Of a stretch of 64,000 bases of DNA, positions 42,455 to 50,528 are shown in pieces. Position 1 is the first letter of the stretch; every line of letters begins with the position of its first letter. The notes below the pieces were generated by a model, which saw nothing but the letters and a program-made list of their open reading frames with translations, was not told the DNA's origin and ran no database searches. The stretch is from contig NZ_JARKIN010000001.1 of NCBI RefSeq assembly GCF_029351045.1, positions 5,921,001 through 5,985,000 on the forward strand, in the 5' to 3' direction. The stretch is from Streptomyces sp. WMMB303 (GTDB taxonomy: Bacteria > Actinomycetota > Actinomycetes > Streptomycetales > Streptomycetaceae). The position numbers were made by a program, and so were the translations under genes.

Positions 42455-44008
42455 CTAGGCGAGCGGTCCGGTGACCGGCCGGATCGCGTCCAGCAGCGCG
42501 CCGGAGCGGACGAAGTCCTCGGCCGCCGCGAGGTCCGGGGCGAGGTAGCGGTCCCCGCCCGGCCCCCCGGCCCCGGCCTCGCGCAGTCCCGCGATCACGG
42601 CCCGCGCAGCCTCCCCGGGCGCCAGTCCGGCCGTTCCGGAGCGCAGCTCGACGGCCCGGGCCGCCGCGTACACCTCGACGCCGATCACCCGGGCGAGTCC
42701 GTCCACCGCGGTGCGCAGCTTCCGGGCCGCCGACCAGCCCATCGACACATGGTCCTCCTGCATCGCGGAGGACGGGATGGAGTCGACCGAGGCGGGCACC
42801 GCCAGCCGCTTCAGCTCGCTGACCAGCGCGGCCTGCGTGTACTGGGCGATCATCAGTCCGGAGTCGACACCCGCGTCATGGGCCAGGAACGGCGGCAGGC
42901 CGTGGGAGCGGTTCTTGTCCAGCAGCCGGTCGGTGCGGCGCTCGGCGATCGAGGCGAGGTCCGCGACGGCGACGGCGAGGAAGTCGAGGACGTAGGCGAC
43001 CGGGGCTCCGTGGAAGTTCCCGTTGGACTCGACCCGCCCGTCGGGCAGCACCACGGGGTTGTCGACGGACGAGGCCAGCTCCCGCTCGGCGACCGCGCGG
43101 GCGTGCGCGAGCGTGTCCCGGCCCGCTCCGGCGACCTGCGGCGCGCAGCGCACCGAGTAGGCGTCCTGCACCCGCGGCGCGTCGTCCTGGTGGTGGCCGG
43201 TGAGCCCCGATCCCTCCAGCACCTTGAGCATGTTGGCCGCGCTGGCGGCCTGCCCCGGGTGCGGCCGGACGGCGTGCAGTTCGGGGGCGAGCACCCGGTC
43301 GGTCCCCAGCAGCGCCTCCAGCGACAGAGCCGCCGCGACATCGGCCGAGCTGAACAGCCGCGCGAGGTCGGCGCACGCCATCAGCAGCATGCCGAGCATC
43401 CCGTCGGTGCCGTTGAGGAGGGCCAGCCCCTCCTTCTCGCGCAGTTCCACGGGGGCGAGGCCGTGCTGGTCGAGCAGCTCGGCGGCCGGTCGCAGCACGC
43501 CGTCGGGGCCCTCCGCCTCGCCCTCGCCCATCAGCGTGAGGGCGCAGTGGGAGAGCGGGGCGAGGTCGCCGGAGCAGCCGAGCGAGCCGTATTCGTGCAC
43601 CAGCGGTGTGATGCCCGCGTTGAGCAGGTCGGCCATGGCCTGGGCCACCTCGGCGCGTACCCCGGTGCGGCCGGAGGCGAGGGTCTTGAGCCGCAGGAAC
43701 ATCAGCGCGCGCACCACTTCGCGCTCCACCCGCGGGCCCATTCCCGCGGCGTGCGAGCGGACGATGTTGCGCTGGAGCTGGGCGCGCAGGTCCGGGCCGA
43801 TGTGCCGGACGGCGAGGGCGCCGAAGCCGGTGGAGACGCCGTAGACCGGGTCGGGCTTGGCGGCCAGGTCGTCGATGAAGCGGCGGGCGGTGCGCAGCGC
43901 TTCACGGGCCTCTTCGTGCAGCTCGACCCGGGCGCCGTCCCGGGCCACGGCGACGACCTCCTCGGGGCTGGTGCCCGAGCTCCGGACGACCACAGTGTGC
44001 ATATTCAT
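42455..44008 (-). CDS. hutH: Histidine ammonia-lyase
   Basis: Protein of 517 residues, aromatic amino acid lyase family; deaminates histidine to urocanate, the first step of histidine use. The MIO prosthetic group forms from GSLGCSGDLAPLSH (Cys145-Ser146-Gly147), with Cys where most bacteria have Ala. Other conserved blocks: YGVSTGFGALA, QRNIVRSHAAGMG, NGTDGMLG, SVDNPVV and SSAMQEDHVSMG. The ATG at 44008 is eight bases after TAGGGT with GTGACA 17 bases further up, so a leaderless transcript is likely. The downstream hut genes are elsewhere in Streptomyces. Confidence 0.95.
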   Translation of the reverse strand: MNMHTVVVRSSGTSPEEVVAVARDGARVELHEEAREALRTARRFIDDLAAKPDPVYGVSTGFGALAVRHIGPDLRAQLQRNIVRSHAAGMGPRVEREVVRALMFLRLKTLASGRTGVRAEVAQAMADLLNAGITPLVHEYGSLGCSGDLAPLSHCALTLMGEGEAEGPDGVLRPAAELLDQHGLAPVELREKEGLALLNGTDGMLGMLLMACADLARLFSSADVAAALSLEALLGTDRVLAPELHAVRPHPGQAASAANMLKVLEGSGLTGHHQDDAPRVQDAYSVRCAPQVAGAGRDTLAHARAVAERELASSVDNPVVLPDGRVESNGNFHGAPVAYVLDFLAVAVADLASIAERRTDRLLDKNRSHGLPPFLAHDAGVDSGLMIAQYTQAALVSELKRLAVPASVDSIPSSAMQEDHVSMGWSAARKLRTAVDGLARVIGVEVYAAARAVELRSGTAGLAPGEAARAVIAGLREAGAGGPGGDRYLAPDLAAAEDFVRSGALLDAIRPVTGPLA

Positions 44009-44016
44009 ATTCACGA

Positions 44017-44045
44017 ACCCTAGTGAGTGAATTGCCATCTGTCAC
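44017..44045 (-). promoter_or_regulatory. hutH promoter
   Basis: On the minus strand GTGACA (44040-44045) and TAGGGT (44017-44022) are separated by exactly 17 bases; the start codon follows eight bases later, placing transcription start at or near the ATG. Confidence 0.65.
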
Positions 44046-44066
44046 GAGGTGCCGACCGGCCCCGGG

Positions 44067-44101
44067 CTAGGAAAACTAGCTTTCTACCTAGGGATCCTAG
44101 G
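44067..44101. promoter_or_regulatory. Operator cluster between hutH and TetR genes
   Basis: GAAAACTAGCTTTC (44071-44084) is a near-perfect palindrome and CCTAGG-GAT-CCTAGG (44087-44101) a perfect one; CTAG occurs four times in 35 bases. Likely binding sites for the adjacent TetR protein. Confidence 0.65.
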
Positions 44102-44151
44102 TTTAGGCTGCGGACCGTACGCGGCCGACGCCGGAGAGGATGGGTGAGCGC

Positions 44152-44859
44152 ATGGTGCGCGCGGGTCTGACCGTGGACCGGATCGTCCAGGCGGCAGCCG
44201 AGCTCGCGGACGAGGTGGGCCTGGACAATGTCACGCTGTCCGCGCTGGCCCGCGGGTTCGGCGTCAAGGACGCCAGCCTCTACTCCCACGTCCGCAACCT
44301 CGCCGACCTGCGCACCCGGCTCTGCGTCCGCGCGGCCCGCGAGATGACCGACCGGATCGGCGCCGCGGTCGCCGGGCGCGCGGGCAAGGACGCGCTGATC
44401 GCGTTCGCCGACGCCTTCCGCGGCTACGCCCTCGAGCACCCCGGCCGCTACGCCGCAGGGCAGCTCCAGGTCGATCCCACCGTCGCCGCCGAGTCCGTCG
44501 GCCACCGCCGCAGCATCGAGCTGACCTACGGCATGCTGCGCGCATACGGCCTCCGGGAACCCGATCTGACCGACGCCGGACGGCTGCTGCGCAGCACCTT
44601 CCACGGCTACGCGGACCTGGAGACCCGCACCGGGTTCAGCCACCCGCGGCGCCTCGACGACTCCTGGCACCGCTCCCTGGAAGCGCTGCACTTCCTGCTG
44701 GAGAACTGGCCGCGGACCACGCAGCCGGAGCCGCGGAACACCGGTGCCCCGCACCCGGTTCCGGACCCGGACCCGGCCGCCGGGTGCGGGGCCGAGGACA
44801 CCGGGTACGGGGCCGAACACATCGAGCACACCCGAGAAGAGGAGAAGACCGGTGAATGA
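44152..44859 (+). CDS. TetR family transcriptional regulator
   Basis: Protein of about 235 residues. The first ATG (44140) abuts GGAGAGG and leaves no spacing, so the ATG at 44152 is preferred. N-terminal helix-turn-helix: IVQAAAELADEVGLDNVTLSALARGFGVKDASLYSHVRNLADLR, with the C-terminal TetR_C-type domain (HPGRYAAGQLQ, STFHGYADLE) and a Pro/Glu-rich tail. Its stop overlaps the alpha/beta hydrolase start by eight bases, so hydrolase and regulator form one operon, probably self-repressed through the CTAG-rich sites upstream. Confidence 0.9.
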   Translation: MVRAGLTVDRIVQAAAELADEVGLDNVTLSALARGFGVKDASLYSHVRNLADLRTRLCVRAAREMTDRIGAAVAGRAGKDALIAFADAFRGYALEHPGRYAAGQLQVDPTVAAESVGHRRSIELTYGMLRAYGLREPDLTDAGRLLRSTFHGYADLETRTGFSHPRRLDDSWHRSLEALHFLLENWPRTTQPEPRNTGAPHPVPDPDPAAGCGAEDTGYGAEHIEHTREEEKTGE

Positions 44860-45736
44860 CCGATCCCCCGACGCCGCCGAGCCCCGTTCCGGCTCGCTGC
44901 CCGTCCCGGGCGCCACCCTCGGCTACGAGGTGCGCGGCACGGGACCGCTGCTGCTGCTCATACCGGGCGGCGCCGGGAACGCGCACGTCTTCCACGGCGT
45001 GGCGCCCGCGCTCGCCGCCCACTTCACCGTGGCGAGCTACGCACCGCGCGGGGTCAGCGGCAGCCCGCTGGACGCCCCCGGTGAGGAGCAGCGCGTGGCG
45101 GTGCACGCGGCCGACGCCGGACGGCTGCTCGATCTGCTCTCCCCCGACGAGCCCTGCTATGTGTTCGGCACCAGTTCCGGCGGCATCACCGCCGTCGAAC
45201 TGCTGACACTCCACCCCGACCGGGTGCGGCTCGCCGTCGCGCACGAGCCCCCGCTGGCCCGGGTCTCAGCCGACCCCGGACCGGCACTGGACGCGTTCGC
45301 GCAGATCAGCGACGTCGCCGTACGCGAGGGTGTCGGGCCCGGCTACGCGCGGATGGGTGCGGCGATGGGCGAAGCCAAGCCGCTCGACCCGGACGAGGAC
45401 GAGGGCGCGCCGGAACCGATGCCGGAGGGGCTGCGGGCCGCCGTCGAAGCGAGCAGCGCCCACTTCCTGGGACACGTGCTGAAGCCCTTCTCCCACCACA
45501 GCCCGGACCTCGCCCGGCTCCGGGCCGCCTCGGGCCGTCTGGTCGTCGGGGTCGGCCGGGCCTCCCGCGGGCAGCTCCCGCACACCCTCGCCACCGAGCT
45601 GGCCGAGTCGGTGGGGGCGCGGTGCCGGGAGTTCCCCGGCGGCCACCTCGGCAGCGTCGAGCACCCGGCGGCGTTCGCCCGCGCGCTGCACCGCACCCTG
45701 CGGGAGGCGGAACCCGCACCGGAAGCCGACCGCTGA
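44852..45736 (+). CDS. Alpha/beta hydrolase
   Basis: Protein of 294 residues; GTG seven bases after GAGGAG, overlapping the TetR stop. Alpha/beta hydrolase fold: oxyanion-hole LLIPGGAGNAHVF, nucleophile elbow GTSSGG, and the late histidine in FPGGHLGSVEHP. Family members are esterases, C-C hydrolases or epoxide/haloalkane enzymes; the Ser nucleophile suggests ester or thioester cleavage. Substrate unknown, though coupling to a TetR regulator implies it is induced by a small molecule, perhaps the one it degrades. Confidence 0.88.
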   Translation: MNDRSPDAAEPRSGSLPVPGATLGYEVRGTGPLLLLIPGGAGNAHVFHGVAPALAAHFTVASYAPRGVSGSPLDAPGEEQRVAVHAADAGRLLDLLSPDEPCYVFGTSSGGITAVELLTLHPDRVRLAVAHEPPLARVSADPGPALDAFAQISDVAVREGVGPGYARMGAAMGEAKPLDPDEDEGAPEPMPEGLRAAVEASSAHFLGHVLKPFSHHSPDLARLRAASGRLVVGVGRASRGQLPHTLATELAESVGARCREFPGGHLGSVEHPAAFARALHRTLREAEPAPEADR

Positions 45737-45820
45737 CACCGGCGCCGCGGCCGGCGACTGCGCCTGCGCGCCTGCGCCCGACGAGGACTCCGTCCGGGGG
45801 CGGGCGCGCGGCGACCGGGC

Positions 45821-47062
45821 TCAGCTCCGGCGGAAGCGACGGCGCTCGGGGGCGGGCGGCAACGGATCGGGGGTGGCGGCCAGCCGGACCGTGGGGTCGT
45901 CGGGCCCGCCCTCCCGGCCGGCGATCACCGGCTCGCCGGAGCGCAGTGCCTTGGCGCGGTACTGGGCGGCGTCCGCCAGCCGGAAGAGGCGGTGCGCGGA
46001 GCGTACGGCGCCCACCGGCTCGCCGGTCGACGCGATCCCGCAGGCCACCCCCTCCCCCAGCTCCAGCTCGGCGGCCCTGCGGCACAGTCCGCCGACGGCG
46101 TCCACCACCTCGTCGGCGGCGGGGCCCACGGCCAGCAGGCAGAACTCGTCGCCGCCCAACCGCCCGGCCAGTGCGCCGGGCAGGGCGGCCGCCCCCGCGG
46201 ACAGCACGGCGGCGAACCGTTCCAGCAGCCGGTCGCCCGCCTCGTGGCCCTGGGCGTCGTTGACCCCTTTGAGCCCGTTGATGTCGCAGACGACGAGGCT
46301 GACGACGGTGCCCAGATCGCGGTGGAGCGCGATCGCCTCGTCCAGCCGGGTCTCGACGGCGCGCCGGTTGGCGAGTCCGGTGAGGGGATCGGTGTAGGCG
46401 AGCCTGCGGACCTCCTCGAGCTGCTCGTTCTGTGCGATGCCCGAGGCTATGAGGGCGGCGAGCACCGCGGCGAAGTCGGCGTCACCACGGGTGAAGGGGG
46501 AGGCCCCGGCGGGCCGTGCCACATACAGCTCTCCCCAGGCCCGGCCGCGCAGCACTATCGGTGCGATCACGCAGGAGCCGCGGCCCCTGCGGCGGCGTGC
46601 GGCCACCTGCCGGTAGCCGTACGCGGCCGGGTCCCCGGCGCCGCCCACCGCCTCCGGGCCGTCGCCCACCACCCACGCCTGCGGCCGGCCGCCGCCCGCC
46701 CACCACTCGTGGAGCAGGTCGGCGAGCTGCGGGAAGTCGTGCACCGGGTAGGACTCGTCGGCGGGGAACTCGGCCTCTTCCGGGGCCCGCTCCCCCACGT
46801 TGGCCAGTACGCGCAGTCTGCCGCCGGCCGGCTCCCAGACGGACACGGCGGCGAACGCGCCGCCCATCGCCGCGCGGGCGCCCTCGGCCGCCGCGTGCGC
46901 TATGTCCCGGTGGGAGCGTGCGACGGCGGCCGCGGGGTCTTCCTCGGGGTGCGGGTGCGGGCGGGCCGCTGCGGGCGCCGAGGTCTGGGCCGCCGCCATG
47001 GCCTGGGACAGCACGACGACGGCATCGAGGCGCGCGTCCGCGTCCTCCACTGTTCGACCCAT
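45821..47062 (-). CDS. GAF-GGDEF diguanylate cyclase
   Basis: Protein of 413 residues. An N-terminal GAF domain (about residues 45-210) senses an unknown ligand; the C-terminal GGDEF domain (220-390) starts with AYTDPLTGLANRRAVETRLDEA and has an intact active-site loop RLGGDEF (Gly303-Phe307), so it should make cyclic di-GMP from GTP. The RxxD inhibitory I-site expected just before the loop is absent. In Streptomyces c-di-GMP controls development through BldD and WhiG/RsiG. Cytosolic; no transmembrane segment. The same gene lies near hutH in other Streptomyces. Confidence 0.93.
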   Translation of the reverse strand: MGRTVEDADARLDAVVVLSQAMAAAQTSAPAAARPHPHPEEDPAAAVARSHRDIAHAAAEGARAAMGGAFAAVSVWEPAGGRLRVLANVGERAPEEAEFPADESYPVHDFPQLADLLHEWWAGGGRPQAWVVGDGPEAVGGAGDPAAYGYRQVAARRRRGRGSCVIAPIVLRGRAWGELYVARPAGASPFTRGDADFAAVLAALIASGIAQNEQLEEVRRLAYTDPLTGLANRRAVETRLDEAIALHRDLGTVVSLVVCDINGLKGVNDAQGHEAGDRLLERFAAVLSAGAAALPGALAGRLGGDEFCLLAVGPAADEVVDAVGGLCRRAAELELGEGVACGIASTGEPVGAVRSAHRLFRLADAAQYRAKALRSGEPVIAGREGGPDDPTVRLAATPDPLPPAPERRRFRRS

Positions 47063-47198
47063 ACGCCAAGATTAGGAGGCTTCGTCCTGTTCCGCCGCAC
47101 GGATCATTACGCAGAGCCTCACTCTAAGAAGAAATCCCCGGGCCGCACACCGGACCGCCGGGCCGCCGCAACGACCCGCCGACGGGCGAGCCCCGAGG

Positions 47199-48008
47199 TC
47201 AGACCCCGGGCCAGTCCGGCTTCCGCTTCTCGTTGAACGCCGCGACCCCCTCGGCGCGGTCACCGGAGAAGGCAACCGTGCGCCAGGCGGCCTCCTCCAC
47301 CTCCAGCCCCGCCCGCAGGTCCATCCCCCATCCGGTGCGCAGCGCCCGCTTGGCGGCGCGCAGCCCGACCGGCGAGTTGGCCGCGATCCGGGCCGCCAGC
47401 GTCAGCGCCTCGGCCCGGTCCTCACCCTCCTCCGCGAGCAGGTCGACCAGGCCGAGCGCCTGCGCCTCCTCGGCGGCCACCCGGCGCGCGGTGAAGATCA
47501 GCTCGGCGGCCCGGGCCGCACCCACCCGGCGCGGCAGCAGTTGGGTGCCGCCGCCGCCCGGCACGACACCGACCGACACCTCGGGCAGGCCCAGCACCGC
47601 GGTGGGGTCGGCCACGATCAGATCGCAGGCCAGCGCCAGTTCGTACCCGCCGCCCAGCGCGTAGCCGTGCACGGCGGCGATCGTCGGCATCGGCAGCTCC
47701 AGCACCCCGGTGTAGGCGGCCCGGGCGTGCGGACGCTGGGCCGCCAGCTCCGCGTCGCTGAAGGAGTTGCGCTCCTTGAGGTCGGCGCCGACGCAGAACG
47801 CGCGCTCGTGCGTGGAGGTCAGCACGGTGGCCCGCACCTCGCCGTCCCGCGCGAGCGCGGCGCACGCGTCGGCCAGGGCGCCCGCGAACGCCGTCGACAC
47901 GGCGTTCATGGCCCCTCTCCGGTCCATCACCAGCTCCGCGACGTGCCCGTCCTTGCGGACCCGCACCCACTCCCCGAACGCCTGCTCGCTGAGATCCATG
48001 GCCGCCAC
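47199..48008 (-). CDS. Enoyl-CoA hydratase/isomerase family protein
   Basis: Protein of 269 residues, crotonase fold. CoA oxyanion hole in FCVGADLKER and GYALGGGYELALACDLIVAD; the second catalytic region LPEVSVGVVPGGGGTQLLPR contains the acid/base glutamates expected of a hydratase. Start is GTG 48008 or ATG 47999; neither has a clean ribosome site. It hydrates 2-enoyl-CoA, but the family also includes methylglutaconyl-CoA hydratases and isomerases, so substrate is open. Between the c-di-GMP and cAMP synthase genes. Confidence 0.9.
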   Translation of the reverse strand: MAAMDLSEQAFGEWVRVRKDGHVAELVMDRRGAMNAVSTAFAGALADACAALARDGEVRATVLTSTHERAFCVGADLKERNSFSDAELAAQRPHARAAYTGVLELPMPTIAAVHGYALGGGYELALACDLIVADPTAVLGLPEVSVGVVPGGGGTQLLPRRVGAARAAELIFTARRVAAEEAQALGLVDLLAEEGEDRAEALTLAARIAANSPVGLRAAKRALRTGWGMDLRAGLEVEEAAWRTVAFSGDRAEGVAAFNEKRKPDWPGV

Positions 48009-48087
48009 GATAACGGTCGCTAACTTCCGCCCGTCAACGTCCGGCGCGCACCCGGCCGCGTCCCGCGACCCACCCGGGTCGGCGCAG

Positions 48088-49344
48088 CTAGCCCCCGGTG
48101 CCGCGGCGCCGCAGCAGCCAGGGCTCCACGACGCCCAGCCCGCGCACCGGACGCTGGTAGAGCGGCTGGAGCGCGAACCGGTACCCGGACAGGTCCTCGC
48201 TCTCCTTCTCCGACTCCGGCGCGGCGCCCGAGGCGGTCAGCTCGGCCCGCAGCGCACCGTCCACCAGCACCGTGTCCTTGGGCGCTATCGAGGTCAGCCT
48301 GCTGGCGAGGTTGACCGTGTTGCCGAAGACATCACCCATCCGGGTCGTCATCGTCCCGAAGGCGATACCGACCCGCAGCTCCGGCATCGTCGCGTCGTTG
48401 GCCATCGTCTCGATCAGCCGCAGCCCGATCTCCGCCGCCGTGCCCGCATCCTCGGCGACGTAGAGGATCTCGTCGCCCAGCGCCTTGATGAGCCGCCCGC
48501 CGTGCGCGGCGACCAGGTCGGCCGAGGAGGTCTCGAACGCCTCCACCAGCTCGCCCAGTTCCTCGTCCTCCAGGCGGCGGGTCAACCGGGTGAAGCCCAC
48601 CAGGTCGGCGAAGCCGATGGCCTGCCGCCGGTTGACCATCTCCTCGTCGTCCTGCGCCTGGACGACGCGGCCGGTGGCGGCGGCCAGCTGCCGCCGCCAC
48701 ACATAGACCAGGAACTCCTCCAGTTCGGGCAGCAGCAGCTGCACCAGCGGGAAGGTGACCTCGTTGCGGGTCATCCCGGGCTCGGGCGGCTCGGTCAGCC
48801 CCATCAGGAACGAGTCGATCTGCCAGTCCGCGAGCCGTGCCGTGGTCTGGCCGGTGGAGCGGGCCACCTGCACCGCCATCGTCTCGCTCAGCAGTCCCGC
48901 CTCGACCAGGCCCGACAGCCGCCGCAGCGCCAGCACGTCGGCCTCGGTCAGCGCCCTGGCCTGGCCGACGTCGGCGAAGCCCATCGCCCGCCAGAACCGG
49001 GAGGCCAGCTCCATGGAGACCCCGGCGGCACGAGCGGCCTGGAAGGGCGTGTACTGCCGCTCGGACCCGAGGATGAGCTCCTCGATGCGCAGCGCGCTGG
49101 GGTCGGGCTCGTCGTCCGGGTCCCCGGCGCCCTCGGCGAAGGGGCCCGCGAGATCGCCCGCCGCGGGAGCACCGTCAGCGGGGTCGCCGGGCGGATCCGC
49201 CGCGGCATCCGCCGGATCGGCGGCGTCCGGCGTTCCGCGGTCGTCGTCCCCGGCTCCGGCTCCGGCGCCCGTGGCACCCGGTTCCGATGCGGGCCCGGCT
49301 GACGCCGCTCCGCGTCCGGGCACGCCCGGTTCGTCCGCGGTCAC
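48088..49344 (-). CDS. cya: Adenylate cyclase, class III
   Basis: Protein of 418 residues; GTG after GGGGAG with six-base spacing. The N-terminal 80 residues are Pro/Ala/Asp-rich and disordered; residues 85-220 form a helical regulatory domain; the class III catalytic domain follows. Metal-binding aspartates lie in FADLVGFTRL (Asp247) and LGDEILY (Asp291), and DVFGNTVNLASRL supplies the transition-state Asn and Arg. Soluble, with no membrane span. It produces cAMP, which acts in Streptomyces germination and antibiotic control via Crp. Confidence 0.93.
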   Translation of the reverse strand: MTADEPGVPGRGAASAGPASEPGATGAGAGAGDDDRGTPDAADPADAAADPPGDPADGAPAAGDLAGPFAEGAGDPDDEPDPSALRIEELILGSERQYTPFQAARAAGVSMELASRFWRAMGFADVGQARALTEADVLALRRLSGLVEAGLLSETMAVQVARSTGQTTARLADWQIDSFLMGLTEPPEPGMTRNEVTFPLVQLLLPELEEFLVYVWRRQLAAATGRVVQAQDDEEMVNRRQAIGFADLVGFTRLTRRLEDEELGELVEAFETSSADLVAAHGGRLIKALGDEILYVAEDAGTAAEIGLRLIETMANDATMPELRVGIAFGTMTTRMGDVFGNTVNLASRLTSIAPKDTVLVDGALRAELTASGAAPESEKESEDLSGYRFALQPLYQRPVRGLGVVEPWLLRRRGTGG

Positions 49345-49510
49345 CGCGGGCTCCCCGCACCCTCCGCGGCGTGGTGTCGCGGCCTCGCGTCGTCCCTGCG
49401 CACAGCCCTTCCGTTCCCTCTTGCCCGATCTGCCGGCGGGCCGGCCACCGCTCCCGGATGGCACCCGATGTCACCGCCGATTGCCCACCCTACGGCAGTT
49501 GTGCGCTACC

Positions 49511-50359
49511 TCACGCTCCGGCCGCGGGGCGCAGATGGACGATGTCACCGGCCGCGACCGGATGCTGTACGCCCTGTTCCGAGGCGATGACCAGGCGGCC
49601 GTCGCCGTCCACCGCGACGGCCTCGCCCACCAGCTCGCCCCCGCCGGGCAGCGTCGCGCGCACGGTCCTGCCGAGTGTCACGCAGCCCGCCGCGTAGGCG
49701 TCCAGCACGGCCGACGCCGCCGGATCGCCGTCCGCCGCCGTCCAGCGGCCGTACCAGTCCTCCACCGCGCGCAGCACCGCACGCAGCAGCGGGTCCCGGT
49801 CCGTGCCCTGAGCTCCGGCCAGCAGCAGCGAACCGGCGGTGGGGACCGGCAGCTCGTCCTCGCGGAGGCTGACGTTGAGCCCGATACCGAGGACGACGGC
49901 GTCGGAGTCGACCCGTTCCGCCAGGATGCCGCCGACCTTGCGTTCGCCGCCCCGGCCGGTCGTCAGCACGTCGTTGGGCCACTTGAGGCCGGTGTCGACA
50001 CCGGCCGTACGGGCGAGCGCACCGGCTGCGGCGACCCCGGCCAGCAGCGGGAGCCAGCCCCAGCGCTCCGCCGGGGGCTCGGGGCGCAGCAGCATCGAGA
50101 AGAAGAGGCCGGAGCGGGGCGGGGCCGTCCACGAGCGGTCCAGCCGGCCCTTGCCCGCGGTCTGCTCCTCGGCGACGAGGACGGCGCCGGGCTCGGCCTT
50201 CCCTGTGCGGGCGCGGGCCACCAGCTCGGTGTTGGTCGAGCCGATCGACTCGACCACCTCCAGATCGGTCCAGAGGGAGTCCTGGGCGAGCAGGGCCCTG
50301 CGCAGGGCCGCCTGACGGAGCGGGGGGCGGTCGAGGTCGGACCAGCGGTGTGACGTCAT
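49511..50359 (-). CDS. birA: Biotin-[acetyl-CoA-carboxylase] ligase
   Basis: Protein of 282 residues, the short BirA type without an N-terminal DNA-binding domain, so a ligase but not a repressor. Conserved pieces: SIGSTNTELVARA, EEQTAGKGRLDRSW, LKWPNDVL and GIGLNVS; a small C-terminal SH3-like domain ends the chain. It attaches biotin to the BCCP domain of acyl-CoA carboxylases, for example the AccA2 product of the gene at 54260, and sits divergently next to pccB. The ATG is preceded at six bases by TAACCT and lacks a ribosome site. Confidence 0.94.
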   Translation of the reverse strand: MTSHRWSDLDRPPLRQAALRRALLAQDSLWTDLEVVESIGSTNTELVARARTGKAEPGAVLVAEEQTAGKGRLDRSWTAPPRSGLFFSMLLRPEPPAERWGWLPLLAGVAAAGALARTAGVDTGLKWPNDVLTTGRGGERKVGGILAERVDSDAVVLGIGLNVSLREDELPVPTAGSLLLAGAQGTDRDPLLRAVLRAVEDWYGRWTAADGDPAASAVLDAYAAGCVTLGRTVRATLPGGGELVGEAVAVDGDGRLVIASEQGVQHPVAAGDIVHLRPAAGA

Positions 50360-50365
50360 GCGGCC

Positions 50366-50371
50366 AGGTTA
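50366..50371 (-). promoter_or_regulatory. -10 box of leaderless birA transcript
   Basis: TAACCT on the minus strand, six bases before the ATG, without a ribosome binding site. Confidence 0.5.
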
Positions 50372-50528
50372 TGGGCGTACGCCGGATCCGGCCCTCCGCC
50401 ACCCGCCGACGAGGCCGGACGCCGGTCCGGGTGGACCCGAGTGTGGCCAACGACGCACTCCGTGACGGGCAGGTCGCAGATAGCCTACGGGTCGGTAGCC
50501 AACCCGCGACGGTAAGGAGCCCTCCGAG

